From: Nostoc sp. CHAB 5834
GTDB lineage: Bacteria; Cyanobacteriota; Cyanobacteriia; Cyanobacteriales; Nostocaceae
Assembly (NCBI GenBank): GCA_020829485.1
Contig: JAIVFU010000187.1
Coordinates: 1-10,267 of the forward strand
Direction: 5' to 3'
Length of the DNA stretch: 10,267 nucleotides
Shown here: in pieces, positions 1 through 6,058 of the stretch
Layout: the number at the start of each line of letters is the position of its first letter
How positions within the stretch are numbered: the stretch's first letter is position 1
Made by a program: the position numbers and the translations under genes
The notes under the pieces: model-generated
Told to the model about the DNA's origin: nothing
Database searches by the model: none
Seen by the model: only the letters and a program-made list of their open reading frames with translations

Positions 1-330
1 TACCTGATGGCCATCGAGGGGGTGTCGGTGATGATGGTGCCCAACGCGGCGGAGACTTCTTTGCTGCTGGCGACGCTGGCCCGGCATCTGCAGGAGGGGT
101 TGGGGTATGAGCCGCCGCTCAGGGCCAACAAGCCCAAGGACGCTTCGGATTTGGCCCAATACCTGATTGAGGGCCTGCCAGGAATCGGCCCGTCGACGGC
201 GAAAGTCTTGCTGTCATTTTTCGGCTCGCCCCATGCGGTGTTCAATGCGTCGGTGGCTCAGCTGTGCACGGTGCCAGGCATTGCCCGAAAGACAGCGGAG
301 CGAATTTACGGCGCGCTGCACCTGCAGTAG
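1..330 (+). CDS. ERCC4/HhH-domain nuclease, C-terminal fragment (5' end outside window)
   Basis: The frame is open from base 1 and ends at the TAG at 328-330, so only the last 109 residues are visible. The first 30 or so (YLMAIEGVSVMM, then NAAETSLLLATLARHLQ) resemble the end of an ERCC4-type (XPF/Hef) nuclease domain. A linker with KPKDASDLAQYL follows. The final 55 residues form a tandem helix-hairpin-helix: GLPGIGPSTAKVLL and then VPGIARKTAERIYGAL, each with the G-I-G/G-I-A hairpin core. XPF/Hef proteins cut branched or flapped DNA, with the (HhH)2 module binding the DNA. The catalytic GDxxxERK motif would lie upstream and cannot be checked. The ATG at 7 is internal and not a start. Linkage to a relaxation protein and a topoisomerase fits DNA processing on a mobile element. 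No helicase part is visible. Confidence 0.82.
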   Translation, partial: YLMAIEGVSVMMVPNAAETSLLLATLARHLQEGLGYEPPLRANKPKDASDLAQYLIEGLPGIGPSTAKVLLSFFGSPHAVFNASVAQLCTVPGIARKTAERIYGALHLQ

Positions 331-775
331 CCCCCAGGTTCGGCCCCCCGCTTTGCTTGCAATTGGGGGAGCGCCACCCCTAGAAAACTCTCCGGCCAAC
401 GCCCGCCGATGTGACTTCCAGAAGCGATTTTTGCCCCCGGGTTTTGGGCCCCGTGCCCTCACACGCGCCAGCTCCGTTCTACCCATCGGGAGCCCCCTCG
501 CGAACCCACTCTGCCCTGTCCATTCCGTGCGCACCTTGCTGTTGTATGGAGGTTCTTTTGCGGTGTCTAGTGAGGGGCCAACGGTTGATGTGCACGAGGC
601 GGCAGCCGCATCAATTTGGTATCAATAAGGGGGAGCTGCACAGTCGTCAGTGGCTGCATGACCAGCGGCCGAGTGTGCTCCGCATGGATAGGCGCTGGCG
701 TATCCAAGGGGATGTTTTCATGGAGGGGATGCTTCATTTGTCTCGCCCGCTTGACGCGCGCAAGGGGGTGGCAGA

Positions 776-800
776 GCGAACGTTTCGATGAGGGTATGGG
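776..800 (+). repeat. Copy 1 of a diverged long-range duplication (partner at 3352-3376)
   Basis: GCGAACGTTTCG, two variable bases, GAGGGTA, one variable base, GGG: 22 of 25 positions match 3352-3376. Weaker similarity continues 3', where GTTCGTACC...AATCCTTGG (about 819-838) parallels GTCGTACG...CAATCTTGG at 3392-3410. The pair therefore looks like a larger duplicated module that has since diverged. Confidence 0.6.
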
Positions 801-2140
801 CTATGGGGCCACGGCGTTGTTCGTACCAATCCTTGGTGGGGTTTTCAAAAGAGGCGTCGGCAGTTGGAGATTCGCAATGCGCTGGTCTTGGTGTAGGCCT
901 TGGGGCTGAGGGGAAGTGGCGAGGGCCGGTGTCTGGGGAGGGTCGTTGCGTTCGGCAGGGAGGGGTAGGCGCGGTGTGGCTGGGTGGCGTGGCGCTTGGA
1001 GAGGCCGATGATGAGGCGTGTGGTGAGGCGCTTTCGCAGGGGGAGGCCGGGTGTGTCGCGTAGGCTTTGGGCTGAGCTCCGCGAGGGGGGTTGTCTGAGC
1101 GGGGCGGGCTTGGAGACTCTCGTGAGGCTTGAGGAATGCACGAGGCGCATGGCTGGCTGTGGTCGGCGGGCGAGCATTCCGGTTCTCGATTTCGGGGAGG
1201 GGTTTATGGATGTGTGCGAGGCTTCTGTGAGGGGTCGAGCTACGGCTGGTAGACGTAGAGTCATGGGGATGGCGTTCCATTGGCTGGGGGCGGTCAGCTT
1301 GGGAAGCGGTGGTGTTGTGGGGAGGGTGAGCCCCCTGGTGCTCTGTCTATGAGGAGCCCCACGCTGGGTTCGGCAGGGAGGGGTTGGGCTTGTGGTTCGA
1401 GGAGCCCCGAGCCTTCTATAGGAGCCCCGCATGGATAGGGTGTCCGAGCCCCACGGAGTCCCCTGAGCCCCCCACGTTCACGCTCAAGGGCAGGCTGTGG
1501 TGTTGGAGCGGTGGGGTATGGCGCCTCCGAGTGAGCCCCCATGTAATCCCCTTGTCTTCATAACCCACGCCTCTGAGGGGGTGAGCCTCACGTGTATGAG
1601 TGGGGGAGCGTGGTGTCTTTGAGGGACCAGCCTTTCTGTTTTCAAGGGGAGCCCCAGCGTAGCCCCCAAGGGTTGGTGTGGGGGTGTTTTGGTGGGCGTA
1701 GCGTCTTTGTTTTCAGGGGAGCCCCACGGGGGTTGGAGCGTAAGCTTTTGGGTTGGCGGAGCGTTGGTTTCGTTGACTGGGGGTTGGCGCCGGGCTTGCC
1801 CGGCTCGCCTTCCCTCCGGGAGGCAAGGAGACCGAATTTGGGAGCAGCTGTCTTGGGAATCTTTCTGTTTTCATTGGGTAGGCAGGTGTGTTTCCAAGGT
1901 TGGCGTTGGCTGTTCACAAGGGGTTGGCCTTTCTCTGGCGCGCGTTAGCGGCCGTTGTGTTTGAGCTGGTGTGGTTGAGGGGTTGAGCCGTGGTGCGCTG
2001 TTGGCGTGTTGGCAGGCGCTTGTCTATCTCATGGGGAGGCCGCGCTGAGCCAGGCGTGGCACACGCTTGCGTTTCGTAGCGGGTAAGGGGCATGGGCCGC
2101 GGCCGTTGTACGCCCCAATCCTGGCCGGTATTTGCGTTCT

Positions 2141-2366
2141 GGGAGTCGCCGGTTATCCCTCTGGGAGGCTTGGCGTTGGCCTCGCCGGGAGTCCCGGGTT
2201 TGCCTGTTGAGAGGCTTTGATTTGCCTTCAAGTAGGCGTGAGACTGGCGTTCTGAAAGGCGTAGGGTTGGCCGCCTCTGAGTCTTAAGGCTTGCGTGTTG
2301 GAAGGCCGAGGCTTGCCTCCGGGGAGGCCCCGGTTGCCTGGCTGGGAGGCGCGGGTTTGCGTGTCT
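2141..2366 (+). repeat. Degenerate tandem array, ten units of 21-25 bp
   Basis: Units start at 2141, 2163, 2187, 2210, 2232, 2255, 2280, 2301, 2322 and 2344. The consensus is roughly GGGAGGC-n-CGGGTTTGCCT followed by three or four variable bases. Unit lengths of 22, 24, 23, 22, 23, 25, 21, 21, 22 and 23 show a drifting array. Many units keep AGGC near the start and GCCT near the end, which are complementary and could form a small hairpin in each unit. The last two units are nearly identical to the separate block at 3257-3324. Unit sequences are too unlike each other, with no constant repeat and unique spacer, for a CRISPR. Confidence 0.75.
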
Positions 2367-2514
2367 GAAGGGGGCTCCAGCTAGCGTGGTCTATGGAGTG
2401 GGCGTTCGCGCTCCCCGCACTCTCAGGTCATCAAGGAGCCCCACCCCGAAGCCCCTTGTTTTCAATGGAGCCCCACCGCGCTTTAGCGGTCAGGGCTCGC
2501 GTCTCTAAAAGGGA

Positions 2515-2613
2515 TTAACCCTTCTTGACTTCAATCTTTTTGTTCACAGGGAAGCACAGTTGAGCCATGACCGAGATGAAGGTCAGGGTAATGAAGATGG
2601 CTTCAGCGTTCAT
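2515..2613 (-). CDS. 32-residue membrane microprotein
   Basis: The minus strand encodes a 32-residue peptide, ATG at 2613-2611 to TAA at 2517-2515: MNAEAIFITLTFISVMAQLC and then FPVNKKIEVKKG. Residues 4-22 are hydrophobic enough for one membrane helix, and the tail is Lys-rich (KKIEVKK), consistent with an N-out/C-in anchored peptide. I do not recognise a family. Support is unusually good for so short a frame: an AGGAG Shine-Dalgarno (plus-strand 2620-2624) six bases from the ATG, and a perfect extended -10 promoter (2647-2655). It is the only credible gene in the 3.3-kb repeat region and its base composition is visibly less GC-biased than its surroundings. Alternatives are a leader peptide, a single-helix regulator, or the hydrophobic peptide of a type I toxin-antitoxin pair; none is demonstrated. 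Confidence 0.68.
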   Translation of the reverse strand: MNAEAIFITLTFISVMAQLCFPVNKKIEVKKG

Positions 2614-3256
2614 ATATTTCTCCTGGATTTATTGTCCGTTGTCCCGATTATAACACGATACTGGAATTTAATACAGTCTTTTTTCGTGAGCCCCCGGGTA
2701 TTTATAAAGCCCCCTGTTTCCCCCGGAGCCCCGGTATTCAATCCCTAATAAGGTATCCGTGGTTCCCGGGCGAGCCCGTAGGGCGAGCCCCATACAAAGC
2801 CCCAGCGGAGCCCCACAGGAGCCCCTCCCCGAGCCCTCAGTGTTATCTCTCGTGGGTTAACCATTGGGCCTTTCAGTAGGTATGTATCTCGTCATGGGGC
2901 TTCGCAGTTATTCAATACCTCTTTGTTTTCAATTACCCCAGCCTCTCCGAGTGGTGGAATCCTTTTTGTTCTCAATTCCAGAGCCCCCCGCCCTATTCGA
3001 TTAGCGTTTCTTTTTTCGAGCCCCCCGGGGGTTTTCGCCTACGGCTTAAGCCCGCGCAGCGCGGCCTTATACGGTAACGAACCCCTCCTCTCCCCCACGC
3101 TTGTCTCTCTCTACACTCCAACACCCGCCTCCCCAATACGCCAATCAGTTGCCTCCCAACACGCATGTCGCTCACCCCTCTGAGAGAGCCAAACGTTGGC
3201 ATCAGTCAATTGGAAGCAAGAGGTCTGGCCCTCTAGTAGGCGTACGCATGCACGTG
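2614..3256. other. Non-coding, C-rich repeat region (right part)
   Basis: Apart from the microprotein promoter at its left edge, no gene is supported. The plus strand is C-rich here, the reverse of the preceding 1.8 kb. It carries a dense cluster of AGCCCC/GAGCCC words between 2687 and 2850, including two exact GGGCGAGCCC copies 13 bp apart (2768-2777 and 2781-2790), two further TTTGTTTTCAA-type elements, and AGCCCCCC at about 2981 and 3019. Open frames in this stretch give Pro/Ser/Arg-rich translations without start signals. Confidence 0.65.
2620..2655 (-). promoter_or_regulatory. Extended -10 promoter and SD of the 32-residue microprotein gene
   Basis: Read on the minus strand, TGTTATAAT (2655-2647) is a perfect extended -10 (TGnTATAAT). 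No good -35 lies 16-18 bp upstream (TGTATT at best), which extended -10 promoters tolerate. It is followed at 2624-2620 by AGGAG, six bases before the ATG at 2613. Confidence 0.65.
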
Positions 3257-3324
3257 GGGAGGCCCGGGTTGCCTAGCCGGGAGGCGCGGGTTTGCAGGTT
3301 GGGAGGCCGGGGTTTACCCCCTCG
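3257..3324 (+). repeat. Three-unit outlier of the GGGAGGC tandem repeat
   Basis: Units start at 3257, 3279 and 3301, of 22, 22 and 24 bp, each opening GGGAGGC and continuing with a CGGGTTTGC-like core. The first two match the last two units of the 2141-2366 array almost base for base, so the blocks share a recent origin by duplication or transposition across about 0.9 kb. Confidence 0.72.
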
Positions 3325-3351
3325 CGTTCAAAAGGGAAAGCCGTGGGATAG

Positions 3352-3376
3352 GCGAACGTTTCGTAGAGGGTACGGG
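3352..3376 (+). repeat. Copy 2 of the diverged duplication (partner at 776-800)
   Basis: Matches 776-800 at 22 of 25 positions. Here the module leads directly into the left arm of the 95-bp near-palindrome; at the first site the corresponding downstream arm is eroded. Confidence 0.6.
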
Positions 3377-3391
3377 GCTCTGCAATCCCCG

Positions 3392-3486
3392 GTCGTACGT
3401 TTCAATCTTGGCGGGCGACGAGGGCGAAGGGGGGTCCCCTTTAGGGGCGCCTTCGAACGAGGAGTCTGCCGATTGAAACGTACGAC
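3392..3486. repeat. 95-bp near-palindrome with 16-bp perfect inverted arms
   Basis: The left arm GTCGTACGTTTCAATC (3392-3407) is the exact reverse complement of GATTGAAACGTACGAC (3471-3486). A second stem is nested inside: CGAAGG (3425-3430) with CCTTCG (3450-3455), and between them CCCC-TTTA-GGGG (3436-3447). Outside the arms, CCCC (3387-3390) can pair with GGGG (3490-3493). This could form a cruciform or a long RNA hairpin. It lacks a U-tract, so it is not a simple terminator. A MITE-like element, a transfer or replication structure, or a structured RNA are possible. Confidence 0.8.
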
Positions 3487-3577
3487 GGAGGGGTGCTCGG
3501 ATTAAGGCGGCTTACTAGGATATTTCCTTACAAATCAAGGGGTTACGGAGGTCGGCGTTCTGGGGGGCAGGTTTGAC

Positions 3578-3638
3578 CCTGTTTCGCCCCCTGTTAGTCG
3601 CCTAATAAACAGGCGGATAAACAGGGGTTCTATACCTG
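3578..3638. promoter_or_regulatory. Symmetric four-site AAACAGG operator/iteron cluster upstream of Replic_Relax gene
   Basis: Two inverted half-sites, CCTGTTT (3578-3584) and CCTGTTA (3590-3596), face two direct half-sites, AAACAGG (3607-3613 and 3619-3625). Each pair is spaced exactly 12 bp start to start, and all four are symmetric about 3601.5. CGCCT/AGGCG (3599-3603 and 3611-3615) adds an inner stem. TATACCTG (3631-3638) follows and may supply a -10. The ATG of the downstream gene is at 3665. The arrangement suits a dimeric DNA-binding autoregulator, or a replication or transfer initiator site. Confidence 0.7.
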
Positions 3639-3664
3639 AAAGACCAATTACCGCCCTACCCCTA

Positions 3665-4552
3665 ATGCCCATCCCCTATCACCCTACTGCCTCGGACGGC
3701 CGCGGCGTGGCCGTTGAAAACGAGGTGAAGGTTCTCAAGGTTCTGCGCATGTTCGGACACTTGCGCCGACAAGAGATTGCCCTGGCTGTGTGGCCACGGT
3801 CATCCCCTACCAGTGCCTATGTAATGGCATGCCGGACGGTTTCTCGAATGCTGAAGGGGGGGCTCGTTCTGGACAAGAGCAACTCCTTGGGCGGTAACTC
3901 TCTCGTGCTTGCCGCTAAAGGGGTTGCTGTACTCCGTAACCACCACATCACTGCACAAGAAGGTTACGACCTGGCTTTCGACGGTCCGCAGTTCTATCAC
4001 CGTACTTTGGGCACCTGCTACTTGCTAGAGAAAGCCAAAGCTGGTGCCGAAGTGTTTGGCGAGTTTGCGCTGCTCAAGGACTGGGCTCCTGTGCATAAAG
4101 AAATCCTGCGCGAGCGTCTTCGCAAGCTACCAGACGGTCTCATAGCCCATCCTAAGGGCTCATTCGGATATGGGGAGGATATTCGCCCCGTGGACTGGAT
4201 TGAAGTGGAATCGTCTTACAAGCCCTATGAGGAAGTAAAGAAAGCACTGTCCGTGTTCATGAAGAGCCCTGAGCTGAACAAGGAAGGGACTGTGATTTTT
4301 AACCGCATGGTGTTCGTCTACAACAGCCGACAAAAGCACGAGCAGCAAATCCTTCGCTACATCAAACAGTTCTTGAAAGAGCACAGCCATCTGTCTGCGG
4401 ACATGGTCCTGCCTGAAATCATATTCGCTAGATGCTCTGTCAATTTCCCGTTCGTATGGGGTGGCATGGCGGAGTACACCGCACAGCAACTACTCAACGC
4501 ACCAGACGGAATAACTGATGACCCGAATCTGTTGAACCTCGACGATTTCTGA
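3665..4552 (+). CDS. Replication-relaxation (Replic_Relax/MobC-like) family protein
   Basis: 295 residues. Residues 18-92 look like a winged helix: VLRMFGHLRRQEIALAVWP, then RTVSRMLKGGLVLDK, then LVLAAKGVAVLRNH. A His-containing segment follows (YHRTLGTCYLLEKAKAGAEV, from 111). The core then shows LPDGLI (P156, D157) and DWIEVESSYKPYEEVKKAL from 177 (E180, E182, K186). This order (winged helix, H-x-L segment, PD...ExE...K) is the pattern of the Replic_Relax family, whose members act with relaxases or in plasmid replication and whose core recalls PD-(D/E)xK nucleases. No Shine-Dalgarno precedes the ATG at 3665, so the first 15 or so residues are uncertain; later GTG codons are alternatives. 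Only 23 bases separate it from topB, so the two are probably co-transcribed under the half-site cluster at 3578-3638. Confidence 0.72.
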   Translation: MPIPYHPTASDGRGVAVENEVKVLKVLRMFGHLRRQEIALAVWPRSSPTSAYVMACRTVSRMLKGGLVLDKSNSLGGNSLVLAAKGVAVLRNHHITAQEGYDLAFDGPQFYHRTLGTCYLLEKAKAGAEVFGEFALLKDWAPVHKEILRERLRKLPDGLIAHPKGSFGYGEDIRPVDWIEVESSYKPYEEVKKALSVFMKSPELNKEGTVIFNRMVFVYNSRQKHEQQILRYIKQFLKEHSHLSADMVLPEIIFARCSVNFPFVWGGMAEYTAQQLLNAPDGITDDPNLLNLDDF

Positions 4553-4575
4553 AACTCCAATAACCGACACAACTA

Positions 4576-5913
4576 ATGACACGACTATTTATCGCAGAAA
4601 AGCCCTCCCAAGCAATGGACATCGCCAAAGTAATTGGCGTGAAGGGGCGCTCTGACGGGTACCTGAGCTTGAACGACGGTAGCGTCATCACATGGGCTGT
4701 GGGCCACCTCGTTGCCTTGGCAGAACCGGGCGACTACAACGAAGCATGGAAGGGCTACTGGAAGTGGGACCAGCTGCCCATGATTCCGACCACGTGGAAA
4801 TACAAGACCAATCCAAAAACCAGCAAGCAACTCACCGTCATCAAGAACCTGCTCAAGACTGCAACCCATGTCGTCATCGCGACCGACGCTGGGCGCGAGG
4901 GTGAGCTCATCGGCCGTGAGATTCTGGAATACTGCCGCTACAAGGGTCCGGTGTCACGTTTCTGGACCAGTCTGTTGACACCCCCAGCCATCAAGGCGGC
5001 ACTGGCAAAGCTACGCCCCGGTAGCGAGACCTATCCCCTGTATGAGGCAGCCCTCGCGCGCAGTCACGCGGACTTTATGCTGGGGCTGACTGGTACACGT
5101 GCCGCTACCCTGGCCAGTGGCGTGCGTGGTGACTACTTTGCGTTGGGCCGCGTTCAGACGCCAACACTGGCTATGGTGGTCAATCGTGAAGAAGCTATCC
5201 AGTCCTTTGAAGCAGTCACGTTCTTTGACCTGGAAGCCACTGTGACATCGAAAGCGGGCAAACCGTTCAAGATGAACTACAACCCGGTGGACGGTGAAAA
5301 GCTCAAAGACAAGGCCAAAGCCAATGAACTGATGGCGCGTGCAAAGGGGCACACCGGTCCGCTACGCGTCAAGAACACGCCGGAAACGGAGGCGCCACAA
5401 CTTCCCTACTCCTTGCCGTCACTGCAAAAGGACGCCAACCGTGTCTACAGCTTTACCGCTCGCAACACCCTCAAGCTGGCCCAGGCCTTGTACGAAAAGA
5501 AGGCCATCTCGTATCCCCGTACCGACTGCCCGTACCTGGGCAAGGACCTCGTTGCCGATATCACGCCTACGCTCAGCGTACTGTCAAAGCGGTTTCCTTC
5601 TGCGGTGGCAGCGCTGACAAAACTAGGCATCGTTACGCGTAGCACAACCTTCGACGATTCTAAGCTGTCAGACCACCACGGTATCGTGCCGTCCACCATG
5701 CACGTTGAGGACCTCACGGGTGCCGAACTGCAGCTGTACACGTTGATTTCCCAGCGCTACCTCCAGACACTGGCTCCTGACCAAAAGTACGTTGCAACCG
5801 TTGTCACAATGGATGCCAACGGAGTTCCCTTCAAAGCAACCGGTAAAGCGGTCACGGACCCGGGATGGAAAGCCATCTCGTTGCTGACATCGAAAGAAGA
5901 AGACGAAGAGTAA
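4576..5913 (+). CDS. topB: DNA topoisomerase III, core-only form
   Basis: Type IA topoisomerase of 445 residues that nicks one DNA strand through a tyrosine and passes another strand to relax or decatenate DNA. The Toprim domain shows FIAEKPS (5-11, E8) and ATDAGREGELIGRE (102-115, with D104 and E108/E110). The active-site motif is ISYPRTDCPYL, catalytic Y313 with R315. SDHHGIVPS (365-373) is the conserved DHHAIIPT-like block, and GWKAIS (430-435) closes the last core domain. E. coli TopB has about 650 residues; this protein stops right after the core with an acidic tail (KEEDEE) and lacks the C-terminal DNA-binding/zinc region. There is no frameshift, and a terminator follows, so the short form looks natural. 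Topoisomerases of this type are common on conjugative elements, where they act beside relaxase functions. Confidence 0.95.
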   Translation: MTRLFIAEKPSQAMDIAKVIGVKGRSDGYLSLNDGSVITWAVGHLVALAEPGDYNEAWKGYWKWDQLPMIPTTWKYKTNPKTSKQLTVIKNLLKTATHVVIATDAGREGELIGREILEYCRYKGPVSRFWTSLLTPPAIKAALAKLRPGSETYPLYEAALARSHADFMLGLTGTRAATLASGVRGDYFALGRVQTPTLAMVVNREEAIQSFEAVTFFDLEATVTSKAGKPFKMNYNPVDGEKLKDKAKANELMARAKGHTGPLRVKNTPETEAPQLPYSLPSLQKDANRVYSFTARNTLKLAQALYEKKAISYPRTDCPYLGKDLVADITPTLSVLSKRFPSAVAALTKLGIVTRSTTFDDSKLSDHHGIVPSTMHVEDLTGAELQLYTLISQRYLQTLAPDQKYVATVVTMDANGVPFKATGKAVTDPGWKAISLLTSKEEDEE

Positions 5914-5929
5914 GACGGTGGACAAGAGT

Positions 5930-5951
5930 AAGGGGGCCTAGGCCCCCTTTT
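5930..5951 (+). terminator. Rho-independent terminator after topB
   Basis: A perfect 20-bp palindrome, AAGGGGGCCTAGGCCCCCTT (5930-5949), runs into TTTT, 17 bases after the topB stop. Because the hairpin is symmetric and flanked by A/T on both sides it may also act for the minus-strand gene ending at 6059. Confidence 0.88.
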
Positions 5952-6058
5952 CTTATGCGCAAGTGCGACACAACTTGGTATACCAGCTGAGACACAAAAA
6001 CTGTGCGCGAAACAGGCAACAGCGCGGGTAGCAGGATGCGCGCAGTCTCAGGGAAGCG

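Larger units (their letters stand above)
331..2514. other. Non-coding, repeat-rich, strand-asymmetric region (left part)
   Basis: About 2.2 kb without a credible gene. The open frames here translate to Arg/Pro/Gly/Ser/Trp-rich low-complexity sequence, overlap each other on both strands, and lack ribosome binding sites. Bases 331 to about 540 are C-rich on the plus strand, whereas about 545 to 2410 is strongly G-rich with long G runs. It holds many AGCCCC words (for example near 491, 1353, 1403, 1422, 1447, 1648 and 1720), several TTTGTTTTCAA-type elements, a GC hairpin (GCCGGGC/GCCCGGC at 1789-1804), a second one (CCTCC/GGAGG near 1815-1824), and a 13-bp direct repeat CCGCATGGATAGG at 680-692 and 1427-1439. 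I see no tRNA, rRNA or transposase. It could be a degraded repeat domain, a structured non-coding RNA locus or a replication/transfer region; the sequence alone does not decide. Confidence 0.7.
1551..2987 (+). repeat. Dispersed TTTGTTTTCAA / GGAGCCCC(A) repeat family
   Basis: A pyrimidine-rich CTTTGTTTTCA core recurs on the plus strand, usually running straight into GGGGAGCCCCA or a relic of it. Copies begin at about 1551 (CTTGTCTTCA), 1633 (TTTCTGTTTTCAAGG, then GGAGCCCCA), 1705 (CTTTGTTTTCAGG, then GGAGCCCCAC), 1862 (TTTCTGTTTTCATTGGG), 2455 (CTTGTTTTCAATGG, then AGCCCCAC), 2921 (CTTTGTTTTCAATTACCCC) and 2962 (CTTTTTGTTCTCAATTCC, then AGAGCCCC). All have the same orientation and irregular spacing, so this is a dispersed family and not a tandem array. 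No flanking gene or target duplication identifies it as a known element. Confidence 0.6.
3325..3577. other. Non-coding stretch with duplicated module and near-palindrome
   Basis: No gene is supported. It contains the second copy of the GCGAACGTTTCG module (3352-3376) and the 95-bp near-palindrome (3392-3486), then about 90 bp of lower-GC sequence leading to the half-site cluster ahead of the Replic_Relax gene. A plus-strand frame crossing the palindrome (3101-3505) translates to Arg/Gly-rich sequence and is not credible. Confidence 0.55.

Noticed and set aside
167..628. 153-codon plus-strand frame overlapping the nuclease end
   Set aside because: It is the +1 shadow of the HhH domain, continues into non-coding DNA, and is Arg/Cys/Ser-rich.
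845..1432. 195-codon minus-strand open frame (with a 159-codon overlapping one at 801-1280)
   Set aside because: Both are Pro/Arg/Thr/Ser-rich and read the complement of a G-rich strand, so stop codons are rare by composition. No ribosome site, no domain, and they overlap each other in different frames.
1592..1948. 118-codon plus-strand frame rich in Gly, Phe and Trp
   Set aside because: It runs through two copies of the TTTGTTTTCAA/GGAGCCCC repeat, so its residues repeat for that reason; no start signals.
2141..2366. CRISPR array
   Set aside because: The units abut, vary in length and sequence throughout, and have no constant repeat with unique spacers; no cas gene is near.
3101..3505. 134-codon plus-strand frame
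   Set aside because: It crosses the GGGAGGC repeats and the 95-bp palindrome and is Arg/Gly-rich; structure explains the sequence better than coding.
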